Of a stretch of DNA of 64,000 nt, positions 21,901-33,741 are shown in pieces. How positions within the stretch are numbered: the stretch's first letter is position 1; every line of letters starts with the position of its first letter. The notes below the pieces were generated by a model. That model worked only from the letters and a program-made list of their open reading frames with translations, ran no database searches and was not told the DNA's origin. The stretch is from Prostheceraeus crozeri (Eukaryota; Platyhelminthes; Polycladida; Euryleptidae): assembly GCA_907163375.1 (NCBI GenBank), contig CAJQUW010000469.1:124001-188000 (forward strand), in the 5' to 3' direction. A program made the position numbers and the translations under genes.

Positions 21901-23516
21901 CCGTAAGGATTGTGAGGTAGTCCTTTGATATTGTGAAAGGGATCCTTAAGGATTGTGAGGTGGTCCTTTGAGATTGTGAAAGGGACCCTTAAGGATTGTG
22001 AGGTGGTCCTTTGAGATTGTGAAAGGGACCCTTAAGGATTGTGAGGTGGTCCTTTGAGATTGTGAAAGGTACCCTTAAGGATTGTGAGGTGGTCCTTTGA
22101 TATTGTGAAAGGGACCCGTAAGGATTGTGAGGTAGTCCTTTGATATTGTGAAAGGGATCCTTAAGGATTGTGAGGTGGTCCTTTGATATTGTGAAAGGGA
22201 TCCTTAAGGATTGTGAGGTGGTCCTTTGAGATTGTGAAAGGGACCCGTAAGGATTGTGAGGTAGTCCTTTGAGATTGTGAAAGGGACCCTTAAGGATTGT
22301 GAGGTGGTCCTTTGAGATTGTGAAAGGGACCCGTAAGGATTGTGAGGGTGCGCCTTTGAGATTGTGAAAGGGATCCTTAAGGATTGTGAGGTGGTCCTTT
22401 GAGATTGTGAAAGGGATCCTTAAGGATTGTGAGGTGGTCCTTTGAGATTGTGAAAGGGACCCGTAAGGATTGTGAGGTAGTCCTTTGAGATTGTGAAAGG
22501 GACCCTTAAGGATTGTGAGGTGGTCCTTTGAGATTGTGAAAGGGGCCCGTAAGGATTGTGAGGGTGCGCCTTTGAGATTGTGAAAGGGATCCTTAAGGAT
22601 TGTGAGGTGGTCCTTTGATATTGTGAAAGGGATCCTTAAGGATTGTGAGGTGGTCCTTTGAGATTGTGAAAGGGATCCTTAAGGATTGTGAGGTGGTCCT
22701 TTGATATTGTGAAAGGGACCCGTAAGGATTGTGAGGTAGTCCTTTGAGATTGTGAAAGGGACCCTTAAGGATTGTGAGGTGGTCCTTTGAGATTGTGAAA
22801 GGGATCCTTAAGGATTGTGAGGTGGTCCTTTGAGATTGTGAAAGGGATCCTTAAGGATTGTGAGGTGGTCCTTTGAGATTGTGAAAGGGATCCTTAAGGA
22901 TTGTGAGGTGGTCCTTTGAGATTGTGAAAGGGACCCTTAAGGATTGTGAGGTGGTCCTTTGAGATTGTGAAAGGGACCCGTAAGGATTGTGAGGGTGCGC
23001 TTTTGAGATTGTGAAAGGGATCCTTAAGGATTGTGAGGTGGTCCTTTGATATTGTGAAAGGGATCCTTAAGGATTGTGAGGTAGTCCTTTGAGATTGTGA
23101 AAGGGATCCTTAAGGATTGTGAGGTGGTCCTTTGATATTGTGAAAGGGACCCGTAAGGATTGTGAGGTAGTCCTTTGAGATTGTGAAAGGTACCCTTAAG
23201 GATTGTGAGGTGGTCCTTTGAGATTGTGAAAGGGATCCTTAAGGATTGTGAGGTGGTCCTTTGAGATTGTGAAAGGGATCCTTAAGGATTGTGAGGTGGT
23301 CCTTTGAGATTGTGAAAGGGATCCTTAAGGATTGTGAGGTGGTCCTTTGAGATTGTGAAAGGGATCCTTTAGGATGTGAGGGCCCTCACAAAACCATCGG
23401 ATTGTGTGATATTGAATGATTGTATTATTTTTACTGCAAAGGGGTGGACGGCTACGTATTTTAGGGGGCCCAATCCGATTTGACTTCCTCGTTTTTTTTA
23501 TAAGAGTGGCAGCCCT
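18967..23516. mobile_element. hAT-like element filled by 43-bp minisatellite
   Basis: The left terminus reads AAGGCTGCCACCCTT and the reverse complement of the right terminus AGGGCTGCCACTCTT. The flanks GCTTCTAC (18959-18966) and GCTTTTAC (23517-23524) match at 7 of 8 positions, fitting an aged 8-bp hAT target duplication. No transposase remains; nearly all of the 4550 bp is the tandem array at 19057-23385. The element lies in the claspin intron between 18708 and 25297. Confidence 0.7.
19057..23385. repeat. 43-bp dimeric minisatellite, about 100 copies
   Basis: The unit is built of two related halves: GGATTGTGAGGTGGTCCTTT plus GA (22 bp) and GATTGTGAAAGGGACCCTTA plus A (21 bp). Each half starts GATTGTGA and ends in a CCTT-type block. 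Common variants are GGATCC for GGACCC, GGACCCGTAAGG, GGTACCTTTAAGG, GATATTGTG, and a GAGGGTGCGCCTTTG half that recurs in clusters. AAGGGACCCTT and CCTTAAGG are dyads. The unit length is not a multiple of three and no frame stays open; it is not coding. Confidence 0.95.
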
Positions 23517-23599
23517 GCTTTTACGTGTTCGTACTTGATGATAATCTGTGATTAATGTTCTAATTTCCCGTATCTGCGGGGACAAGAGAGGGTGGGAGT

Positions 23600-24060
23600 C
23601 AAGTCAAGAAACTAGAAGGAATGCCTCCCTCATGAAGTTTTTGGTATGAAGAGGGTTATTTTGAATGTCGGGGCTGAGAACCTCCGAATTCTTAGAGGCT
23701 TCCATCAGATGATCGATGGATTCCGAGGTCTGTTTGCACAACCTACAATAGTTGTCGGTCACTTTGCCAATCCTGTGGCGGAACTTTCCTAGCCATCCAG
23801 ACTCTCCGCAACTGAGCTGAGCCAGAAGACACTAGTCCTTTTCATAAGTCGGAATTTTCTCTTTTGTGGCCCTTTCTGCTGTATCTCATTGTGTCTCCTA
23901 AGGTTGTTGCTCCATTTTTGTTGCAACTTTTGCATAATCTCCCAAATACTGAGCTTTGGGGTACCATCGCCTCTTCTTGGTCAACTTCTTCAACCGCTCT
24001 ACCCCGTATATTATGCGTGATGGTAGCCATGAGTGAAATGCCATCATAAATTGCCTAAAA
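23600..24060 (-). pseudogene. LINE C-terminal fragment with zinc knuckle
   Basis: Read on the minus strand: a basic stretch VERLKKLTKKRRWYPKAQYL at about 24000, later CGESGWLGKFRHRIGKV, then TDNYCRLCKQTSESIDHLM. The CxxC...H spacing after a hydrophobic/basic segment is the cysteine-histidine knuckle found at the C-terminus of several LINE ORF2 proteins, usually CRxC...EtxxHLL..C. Stop codons and frame changes are present. A dead retrotransposon copy in a claspin intron. Confidence 0.5.
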
Positions 24061-24700
24061 TAGGAAAGGCATTAAAAAGTTCTTACTGGAACCCTAGAAC
24101 ATGCCATCAGGGAGAGCTAACTGATGTTTCTAGAATCCATATTTTATCCTAAAATCAAAGGATGTTCGTATCCACTTCTCACATGATGTATCCAGACTTC
24201 GTTCTTCTTCCAACATCTGCATGAGATCGGTGTCGTCTAGGGCATCATCATTCCATCGCTTCATTACAGAATTTTCAGACGTTTGTGGAACATCGAATGA
24301 CCTCAAGCGAAGATTTCATCATTTTCTCGATTTGTAGTGGTTGTCAGATGAAAGTCTTCACACGGACTTCTCCGTTTTTTCTTATCAAGAAGTCGAGCGA
24401 GGCTTCCTATCAGCAACGAACTTCAAACTGAAGTGCAAATTCTTTGTCCCAGTTAATTGTTATATCGAGATTATGTATCTTCACGTAATGATAGCACCAC
24501 AGAATTAGACAGGTCGTCTCTTCCGTTTGACTAGAAGGGAAACATTGGAACATGTAACGTAAATGAAATGGTGCAATCTGCTGACTAAATACCATAGCAA
24601 TCGAACAATAAGCAGCCAGTTCAACATTAAACACGCCAAATTGTGCGAAGTTTCAGTGACTGTTATCAACCGGATCACACAGCAAAGAGACAGTCGATGT
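24061..24700. other. Claspin intron, unrecognised
   Basis: No clear feature. On the minus strand near 24180-24300 an open stretch reads SENSVMKRWNDDALDDTDLM, which is protein-like, but I cannot assign it and see no good splice sites. Confidence 0.35.
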
Positions 24701-24714
24701 CAAGTTCTACAGAG

Positions 24715-25010
24715 AAGTTTGTGAACGTTTTTTCGTGCGCCTGCTAACTTTTTTAAAAATGATCGGAGGACCCAACATTATCGAGAAAACTTTTGCGCAA
24801 TGATCTGAATTCTTCGAATCTGAAGGAGTCGTGGCGATCGGAACATTTTGAAGGAATTCAGAGCAATCCGCAAGCGACGCACGACTATTTTTCCTATCTC
24901 TGTAAGGTATTAAAAATTTCTTTTTTTCCCACTTATTAAGTTCCTGCATGTACCATCTCTTTGAACCAGTTTGCACTTCTAGCAAAGTGACACGATTAAA
25001 CAATCTAATT
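24715..25010 (+). mobile_element. Penelope-like element fragment (third copy)
   Basis: This stretch repeats the segment at 32837-33060 in the same orientation and at 31880-32060 in the opposite one: GAGAAAACTTKTGCGYAATG then ATCTGAATTCTTCGAAT, CCGCAAGCGACGCACGA and TTTTCCTATCTCTGTAAGGT. The copies at 31-33 kb lie just downstream of GIY-YIG nuclease remnants, which ties this repeat to a Penelope-like element. No nuclease motif is left here. Confidence 0.5.
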
Positions 25011-25296
25011 CTGTGGATAGCACTAAATTAAATAAATGTTGCTTAATTAAATGTGTAAAAACTTCTTTCAACATCGACACACCTCCCTATTTGAAGTTGC
25101 AGATGTTGAGAGATGTGAACTAGGCCTGCTGACGAATCCTGATATTGGATGAAACGGCAGCTATTCAGATCTATTCCTATTTTTCAACTGAGGATGCAAC
25201 TCAATATTTAATTATTCTATCTACAAATTAAGACAATATTTGTATGAAAAAACTGATTTAAAATTATTGGACTGGGGCACAAAAATTGTCTTTTAG

Positions 25297-25621
25297 ATCC
25301 GTCCCCATGCCGGAGATCGACTTTGATGTCGATCTAGATTCATCCATTCACGACTCCTCCGAAGCACCACTAGCGAAACGCCTTCAATCCGATGCGCGCG
25401 TCAACAACCGCCTTCTCAATGCACTGCGAAACGTGGAAATCAACACAGTCCCGAAACTTGGCTCTCCCGACCCTTCTGGGTTCATCGATCTGCAACCAAA
25501 GAAAGAGAGCAATCCAGACGAATCTTTTCAATCAACTGGTTCGACACACCCAATGCTGAGACGTCTGCGGCGACACATGAAACCGAAGCCAAGCAAGGAG
25601 GTGAAGCGGAATCCAAACAAG
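25297..25621 (+). CDS. CLSPN: Claspin internal exon, conserved LG-FIDL block
   Basis: Acceptor GTCTTTTAG, donor AAG|GTGAGA; the first base completes Ile from the previous exon and the end is phase 0. It reads PMPEIDFDVDLDSSIH, LLNALRNVEINTVPKLGSPD, PSGFIDLQPKKESNP and RRLRRHMKPKPSKEV. The order Leu-rich helix, V-x-PKLG, D-S-G/F-I-L and a basic helix mirrors the vertebrate claspin segment [20 protein letters not shown] followed by the LEALKQRFWKHANP region. It lies in the middle of the protein, before the acidic stretch. Well supported by phase and homology. Confidence 0.88.
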
Positions 25622-27048
25622 GTGAGAGAAAGCTACAGATTGTGATTTGACAACAAGTGTCTGATGCAGCTCTGATGCAGATGTTTAGTTTGCCCCTGTT
25701 GAACAGCCGTTCTTTGCTGTCTGATATTGCTCCGTGTGAATCTAAGAAGTCTTTGTACGGAACCCCCTTGCCGTGTATCAACCTTGGCCACACCTCTTGT
25801 ACGACTCACCGCTTCAAATTTCATCAATATTTGTGAGCTGAGTGAATCTCCATGATATATTAGTAGTGAAATCAAATCTAGCAACTTGCGCATATAACAC
25901 TTAACATTAACAAGGTACGCATACTCAAATCATAAACAGTAATCATGTCTTATTCCCATTATCAGGTGCAGTACATCCGAACTCTGATCACATGTACAGA
26001 TCAATGCTTCCTTCATGCCTAAATACATGTAAACCGCATTCTTGAAAATTAAGATGTCATTCCATGTAATTTTGGTTCTCCCTGACAAGGTTACGAACAT
26101 TGTGACGAAGTGGCCTTTGTATAAGTGGTTACACAAGGTGACCCTAAGTGTAAGACGAGGAGGCAGGGTGGGAATAGGCCCAAAGTACATGTACATCGTG
26201 AATATTGATGATGGGGTATGAAGGTCAGATACAAGAGACGGAGAGTTTAAATACCATAGGTACTTTGATTATTGCATTCGTTTTCCTGGAATTTTCCCTA
26301 ACTTTGCCATTATTCCAGATTGTTATCAATAATATTCAATCTCTCCCGTCCGTAAAGTTTGCGTAGTTAATGTTGGCATTAAAGTAAGATTTCAATCAGT
26401 CGGCTGTTACTTACTTTTGTTATTTAATCGTTATCTTCTAACCATCTCTTTGCTTTTTCATGTGGAGTTTGTCTCCCCGTGCATTTTTTAAATCAACTGC
26501 TAGTAATTGTTCGAATAGAAACTCAATTCCCAGAATGTTTCGATTTCGTGTTACTGAATTGTCTGTGTTATTGCACTTTTTATTCGCAATTTGTCTGTGA
26601 TGGACGGGCAGTCACTCAAGTCACGAAGAAAGAACTATTCATTTAAAAGGTCGGAGTACGAACTTCGTCGAAGTTAATAGATTCATCTGTCATGTCATGA
26701 ATCATAATTACTCCATGTCAGAGATGAAAATGTTAACGAACCTTTAATGAAACATTTCTGTTTGGAAGATGAAGTATTCAATATTCTGTCAAAACTCTGT
26801 CTATTCCATCTCTCCATTCAAAAACATGTTAAGTGAAGTAAATTCTATTTAGCTCGGTTGTCATTATCATGCTTCTTCTCGAGAAAGTTTGATCCCTCTC
26901 AAACTGTGTAGATAAATTCGATTTCACAATCGATTTTAATTTTATTCCGTCCAACATGTGCTGGCCAGCTGCCCTTCAAGTGCGACGCTGGACTGAAGAG
27001 TCACAAGAAATCATCGGCGCCTGCCCTTGCTAATTTGAAAGTATTTTT
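25622..27048. other. Claspin intron, no feature seen
   Basis: AT-rich intron sequence with no recognised exon or element; several small frames look random. Confidence 0.45.
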
Positions 27049-30000
27049 CAGGGTGTCCGCGTTCCCTGGAAAACACCTGGAAAATGAATTTTACCCTCGA
27101 AAACCTGGGAAATGAATTTTACCCTCGAAAACCTGAAAAATGAATTTTACCCTCGAAAACCTGGGAAATGAATTTTAGCCTGGAAAACCTGGAAAATGAA
27201 TTTTATCCTGGAAAACTTGGAAAATGAATTTTACCCTCGAAAACCTGGAAAATGAATTTTACCCTCGAAAACCTGGAAAATGAATTTTACCCTCGAAAAC
27301 CTGGAAAATGAATTTTACCCTCGAAAACCTGGAAAATGAATTTTACCCTCGAAAACTTGGAAAATGAATTTTACCCTCGAAAACCTGGAAAATGAATTTT
27401 ACCCTCGAAAACCTGGAAAATGAATTTTACCCTGGAAAACCTGGAAAATGAATTTTACCCTCGAAAACCTGAAAAATGAATTTTACCCTCGAAATCCTGG
27501 AAAATGAATTTTACCCTCGAAAACTTGGAAAATGAATTTTACCCTCGAAAACCTGAAAAATGAATTTTACCCTCGAAAACCTGAAAAATGAATTTTACCC
27601 TCGAAAACCTGGAAAATGAATTTTACCCTCGAAAACCTGGAAAATGAATTTTACCCTCGAAAACCTGGAAAATGAATTTTACCCTCGAAAACCTGGAAAA
27701 TGAATTTTACCCTCGAAAACCTGGAAAATGAATTTTACCCTCGAAAACCTGGAAAATGAATTTTACCCTCGAAAACCTGGAAAATGAATTTTACCCTGGA
27801 AAACCTGGAAAATGAATTTTACCCTCGAAAACCTGAAAAATGAATTTTACCCTCGAAAACCTGAAAAATGAATTTTACCCTCGAAAACCTGAAAAATGAA
27901 TTTTACCCTGGAAAACCTGGAAAATGAATTTTACCCTCTAAAACCTGAAAAATGAATTTTACCCTCCAAAACCTGAAAAATGAATTTTACCCTCGAAAAC
28001 CTGGAAAATGAATTTTACCCTCGAAAACCTGGAAAATGAATTTTACCCTCGAAAACCTGGAAAATGAATTTTACCCTAGAAAACCTGAAAAATGAATTTT
28101 ACCCTCGAAAACCTGGAAAATGAATTTTACCCTCGAAAACTTGGAAAATGAATTTTACCCTCGAAAACCTGGAAAATGAATTTTACCCTCGAAAACCAGA
28201 AAAATGAATTTTACCCTCGAAAACCTGGAAAATGAATTTTGCCCTCGAAAACCTGGAAAATGAATTTTACCCTCGAAAACTTGGAAAATGAATTTTACCC
28301 TCGAAAACCTGGAAAATGAATTTTACCCTCGAAAACCTGGAAAATGAATTTTACCCTGGAAAACCTGGAAAATGAATTTTACCCTCGAAAACCTGAAAAA
28401 TGAATTTTACCCTCGAAATCCTGGAAAATGAATTTTACCCTCGAAAACTTGGAAAATGAATTTTACCCTCGAAAACCTGAAAAATGAATTTTACCCTCGA
28501 AAACCTGAAAAATGAATTTTACCCTCGAAAACCTGGAAAATGAATTTTACCCTCGAAAACCTGGAAAATGAATTTTACCCTCGAAAACCTGAAAAATGAA
28601 TTTTACCCTCGAAAACCTGGAAAATGAATTTTACCCTCGAAAACTTGGAAAATGAATTTTACCCTCGAAAACCTGGAAAATGAATTTTACCCTCGAAAAC
28701 CTGGAAAATGAATTTTACCCTCGAAAACCTGGAAAATGAATTTTACCCTCGAAAACCTGGAAAATGAATTTTACCCTCGAAAACTTGGAAAATGAATTTT
28801 ACCCTCGAAAACCTGGAAAATGAATTTTACCCTCGAAAACCTGGAAAATGAATTTTACCCTGGAAAACCTGGAAAATGAATTTTACCCTCGAAAACCTGA
28901 AAAATGAATTTTACCCTCGAAATCCTGGAAAATGAATTTTACCCTCGAAAACTTGGAAAATGAATTTTACCCTCGAAAACCTGAAAAATGAATTTTACCC
29001 TCGAAAACCTGAAAAATGAATTTTACCCTCGAAAACCTGGAAAATGAATTTTACCCTCGAAAACCTGGAAAATGAATTTTACCCTCGAAAACCTGGAAAA
29101 TGAATTTTACCCTCGAAAACCTGGAAAATGAATTTTACCCTCGAAAACCTGGAAAATGAATTTTACCCTCGAAATCCTGGAAAATGAATTTTACCCTCGA
29201 AAAATTGGAAAATGAATTTTACCCTCGAAAACTTGGAAAATGAATTTTACCCTCGAAAACCTGGAAAATGAATTTTACCCTCGAAAACCTGGAAAATGAA
29301 TTTTACCCTCGAAAACCTGGAAAATGAATTTTACCCTCGAAAACCTGAAAAATGAATTTTACCCTCGAAAACCTGGAAAATGAATTTTACCCTGGAAAAC
29401 CTGAAAAATGAATTTTACCCTCGAAAACCTGGAAAATGAATTTTACCCTCGAAAACCTGGAAAATGAATTTTACCCTCGAAAACCTGGAAAATGAATTTT
29501 ACCCTGGAAAACCTGGAAAATGAATTTTACCCTGGAAAACCTGGAAAATGAATTTTACCCTGGAAAACCTGGAAAATGAATTTTACCCTCGAAAACCTGG
29601 AAAATGAATTTTACCCTCGAAAACCAGAAAAATGAATTTTACCCTCGAAATCCTGGAAAATGAATTTTACCCTCGAAAACCTGGAAAATGAATTTTACCC
29701 TCGAAAACCTGGAAAATGAATTTTACCCTCGAAAACCTGGAAAATGAATTTTACCCTCGAAAACCTGGGAAATGAATTTTAGCCTCGAAAACCTGGAAAA
29801 TGAATTTTACCCTGTAAACCTGGAAAATGAATTTTACCCTGTAAAACCTGGAAAATGAATTTTACCCTCGAAAACTTGGAAAATGAATTTTACCCTCGAA
29901 AACCTGGAAAATGAATTTTACCCTGGAAAACCTGGAAAATGAATTTTACCCTGGAAAATGAATTTTATCCTGGAAAATGAATTTTACCCTCGAAAACCTG

Positions 30001-30432
30001 GAAAATGAATTTTACCCTCGAAAACCTGGAAAATGAATTTTACCCTCGAAAACCTGAAAAATGAATTTTACCCTCGAAAACCTGGAAAATGAATTTTACC
30101 CTCGAAAACCTGGAAAATGAATTTTACCCTCGAAAACCTGGAAAATGAATTTTACCCTCGAAAACCTGGAAAATGAATTTTACCCTCGAAAACTGGAAAA
30201 TGAATTTTACCCTCGAAAACCTGGAAAATGAATTTTACCCTCGAAAACCTGGAAAATGAATTTTACCCTCGAAAACCTGGAAAATGAATTTTACCCTCGA
30301 AAACCTGGAAAATGAATTTTACCCTCGAAAACCTGAAAAATGAATTTTACCCTCGAAAACCTGGAAAATGAAATTTACCCTCAAAAACCTGGAAAACACC
30401 TGATTTTCATTCAGATTTGCGCGGACACCCTG
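27049..30432. mobile_element. hAT-like element filled by 28-bp minisatellite
   Basis: Perfect 13-bp terminal repeats CAGGGTGTCCGCG / CGCGGACACCCTG, with ATTTTT directly outside each end (27043-27048 and 30433-30438). Subterminal CCTGGAAAACACCTGGAAAA on the left and CCTGGAAAACACCTGATTTT on the right. The same CAGGGTGT start and CCTGGAAAA motif occur in the transposase-bearing element 12562-14123, so this is its likely non-autonomous relative. A further decayed copy of the end may be present near 46690 (GATGTCCGCGCCTTTGAAAT). Confidence 0.75.
27068..30412. repeat. 28-bp minisatellite, about 118 copies
   Basis: Unit TGAATTTTACCCTCGAAAAC plus CTGGAAAA (28 bp), with point variants CCTGAAAA, CTTGGAAAA, CCCTGGAAAAC and CGAAATCCTGG. 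Spacing is very regular; the few short units (near 29815, 29950-29985 and 30190) delete a few bases or half a unit. It contains the element's subterminal CCTGGAAAA. A frame entering one unit meets TGA in the third unit, so it is non-coding. Confidence 0.96.
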
Positions 30433-30504
30433 ATTTTTAATTGTTGCCCTTGAGCATTATGACTTTATCCTCGGGCAGTTATTTTTGCGACAGATATTTC
30501 ATTT

Positions 30505-30882
30505 TTATTGAGGTTTTCGTATAGCACTATCAAGATGAAATGTTTGTAATTTTTCATTTTGAAATATATGAGTAAATTTTACTTGCTCTGCTATAGTTTG
30601 ACATTCCACTTCAGCACTGCATTTGACAACATTTCTTGGTCTGTCAATTAGTGGTGACCTTGATGTAGGGTTCTCGCTCTCTTCACGTTTCCATTCTTCT
30701 GGTGAATGTATCGATCGTTTCACTACACTATATTCACTTGTCTCGATAACTTTAGTCCAGTGGTGCAGGTGAGGGAGACCCAGTCGAAGCACAGCGGTGT
30801 ATAAAAAATGATGAAATATAAGAAACAAGTACATTTCAGTTGCACTTAATAAATTTGAATTTGAATTTTTTGTTTGGAGCAA
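30505..30882 (-). CDS. Unrecognised ORF, 125 codons
   Basis: A minus-strand open frame of 125 codons with a hydrophobic start (MYLFLIFHHFLYTAVLRLGL) and a mixed, charged second half. No motif or family is recognised and there is no matching splice context. It may be a chance frame or a relic of an unknown element between two repeats. Confidence 0.2.
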   Translation of the reverse strand: MLQTKNSNSNLLSATEMYLFLIFHHFLYTAVLRLGLPHLHHWTKVIETSEYSVVKRSIHSPEEWKREESENPTSRSPLIDRPRNVVKCSAEVECQTIAEQVKFTHIFQNEKLQTFHLDSAIRKPQ

Positions 30883-31529
30883 AATGAAGTAAATTTGAAT
30901 AGTAATTCTATACTAGATAAAATGCACATGTTGCCTTTTCATTTCTATCAAATATTAGAATGTATAGAACTTCTCCGGAATTCTGGATCGTTCGACAAAT
31001 TATTGGTGATATTGAATTTCTTTGACTTTTTTTAAAACAATGAAGTACGAATGCATGCCTTAGAAATACAGTCTAATGTATCCTATGGACATGGTTAAAG
31101 CCAAATTTGAAATTTACTTCTGCTTGAAGAGTCTGCAGTGAAGTCACTATCCCTTAAAGCCGTCATCACGCATCAGTCATCAATCATGCTCACTAAAGAA
31201 AATAATTTTTTTAATTTCATTCACCTCACTGTTACATGGGGAACATTAGCAATATCGGTTCCGTAGTTCTTTTTTGTTTGAAGCGCAGCATGTCGAATTA
31301 CTGAAGATTACTTTTCCTGGGGATAATGCACCGTGATTGAAATGGTGTAAGCGGCATTCGTCAAAATTTCCGGAGAGCATAATCAAGGTCTTTGATTGCA
31401 ATAACTTTTTTCCGCTGAAGCTTCTCTGTCAGGCATTACACCGGTGTGAAAGAGATACACTAGCATTTGAAGTGTTGTATTTTCCAGAAATGATAGATCA
31501 TTGATCTGTTTAAGCAAAGATAAGAAATC

Positions 31530-32470
31530 ATTAAGTTAATTAAAGTTAATTACCAATGTAAAACTGAAAACCGAGCGTTTTCTTTCTTTGAACGCACAAA
31601 GTCGACCGGATGTGTCTGATGTGCATTGCCTCGGCAATACGCAGATGCAACAAATTGCTGCGCCCCACATGAAATAACAAACTAAAAGCCGTTTCTTGTT
31701 CAAATGCATGACGTATAATAGATCTGGACGGAGAATGTGCCTAAACGTAGCCATTTTTTGGCAAGTGCTCGTTCACCCCCAGAATTAAATATTTTGTTTA
31801 TCTGCTTCGGTTTGCTAGAAGTGTGATTAATACGAAATGGACGGCACATTGAGGAACCTATGAAGTGGGCAAAAAGGAATTCCTAATACATTACAGAGAT
31901 AGGAAAAAAGTCGTGCGTCGCTTGCGGATTAATGTGAGTTCCAGAAAAGTGCTTCGATTGCCAAAATTCCTTCAGATTCGAAGAATTCAGATCATTGCGC
32001 ACAAGTTTTCTCCATAATGTTGGCCCTTCCGATCATTATTAAAGAAAGTAGCAGGCGTACGAAAATTAGTTCATTTGATGGTTTCACATCCTCTCCTCGG
32101 CATTTCTCACTGTATAGTGCTTACATTGAATCGAAGCCAAGACAGGGATGTGTGTTTTGGCGTGTGCGAAGTGATATCACAGCACACACGCATCTCTCAC
32201 TGGCTCTGGTGTCCTCTGCTGACAGCTTATTGTTTGCCATTTCCAATAGCAAGCGATATACGAATTATCCATTCGAGAAGGAGCAAGTTGTCTAATTCTG
32301 TGATGTGCTATTTCGATATTAAGGTTACATACAATTCTTCCTTTCTAGGAAACCGAAGCGCGCGCAGATGAATCTAATTTTGTGCGTTCACCCTTTCTTG
32401 AAGATGCCTATTTGTTCTGCCGATGTAGCTGCAGCCGCAAACACACACAAAAGAATAGATCACGTTTGAC
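31530..32470 (-). pseudogene. Penelope-like element GIY-YIG fragment, minus copy
   Basis: On the minus strand at about 32465-32370 a frame reads LCVCGCSYIGRTNRHLQERV. SYIGRT-x-R-x-L-x-R is the core of the GIY-YIG endonuclease that ends Penelope-like reverse transcriptases and nicks target DNA. Downstream 31530-32060 (minus direction) carries the repeat shared with 24715-25010 and 32837-33240. Stops and shifts make it dead. It faces a plus-strand copy across a short centre, giving an inverted pair. Confidence 0.6.
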
Positions 32471-32689
32471 TAGGCAATAGCAGGAAGGAGATCTTTCAAA
32501 AAGGCCACTGGAACTTCACGCACAGAGAAAACAACTTTCGGCTGGAAAAACAGAATAAATACTTTCAACAGCTGCGCAGAAGAAAATGGCTCCACTGTCT
32601 ACAATAAATGGGATTTTGATGACAATGTACTTTTTGTTAGCACGAAAAACAAGAATTTTGTCCTCAAGAGCACAGTTCATACAACGGCT

Positions 32690-33240
32690 GATAAAAAGGG
32701 AGGGTAGCCGTTGCCCATTTGAAAGATCGCCCTCCTGTTGCTGTCTAGTCAAGCGTAATCTATTCTTTCGGCTGTGTTTGCGTATGCAGCTACATCGGTA
32801 GAACAAGAAGGCATCTCCCAGAAAGGATAAACGAGCTTATGGAGAAAACTTGTGCGTAATGATCTGAATTCTTCGAATTTGAGGGAATTTTGGCAATCGA
32901 AGCACTTTGCTGGAACTCACATTAATCCGCAAGCGACGCACGATTTTTTTTCCTATCTCTGTAAGGTATTAGGAATTCCTTTTTGCCCACTTAATAGGTT
33001 CCTCGATGTGCCGTCCATTTCGCATTCATCACACTTCTAGCAAACCGAAGCAGATAAACAAAATATTTAATTCTGTGATTATACGTCATGGATATGAGCA
33101 AGAATGTCAACCTGTAGAAACGGCTTTCATGTGGGGCGCAGCAATTGGTTGCGTCTGCGTATTGCCGAGACATTGTACGTTCAAAAGGGTACCTTCGTAG
33201 CTGCATGTAAGTAACTTTGTTTTTAATGATTTCTTATCTT
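32690..33240 (+). pseudogene. Penelope-like element GIY-YIG fragment, plus copy
   Basis: At 32770-32850 the plus strand reads CVCVCSYIGRTRRHLPERIN plus ELMEKTC, the GIY-YIG core of Penelope-like elements. Right after it comes the shared repeat GAGAAAACTTGTGCGTAATG. Compared with the minus copy at 31530-32470, about 300 bp between nuclease and repeat are missing. Frame breaks are present. The reverse transcriptase domain is not visible, so it is a 5'-truncated relic. Confidence 0.6.
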
Positions 33241-33741
33241 TGTTTAAAATGTCAATGATCTATCATTTCCAGAATGTACATCACTTCAAATGCTAGCGGA
33301 TCTGCTTCACATCGGTGCAATGCCTGAACGAGAACCCGTCGAAAGGCCTCGCATGCACTTTGCGTTGTTTTTCCTTTTCAAATTCACATATGACTTAAGT
33401 TGGAGATCTCGAAATGCCCATTCCAAACATGTGAATTGCTTATTTTCATGAAAATGTCGTTTGCACCGCTTCATGTCTTAAGGATGACATAAAAGCTGTA
33501 TATGCTCAGTTATCATTACGAGGGATCATGCTTTATTTTGAAGTTGTTTATTCATAATATTGATAATTAATTTAGAGCATGATATACCAACAATTCGATT
33601 ATTATGGAAACCTTTCTTTTCTACCATTGACTGAGTGAGCGTCTACGGAATATTCACCCTATGACAGCCATCTGCCGCTTTAGAAGTTAGGAACTTGTCA
33701 AATGTGTTTCATCTGTGGAAATTGTCTCTATGGCAATGGTA

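Noticed and set aside
19057-23385. G-rich array as telomere-like or G-quadruplex sequence
   Set aside because: G runs are mostly two or three long and broken by CCC; the unit does not fit a telomeric repeat or a four-run quadruplex in one unit.
32017-32371. Plus-strand frames of 92 and 98 codons
   Set aside because: They lie antisense to the minus-strand Penelope-like fragment and show no motif.
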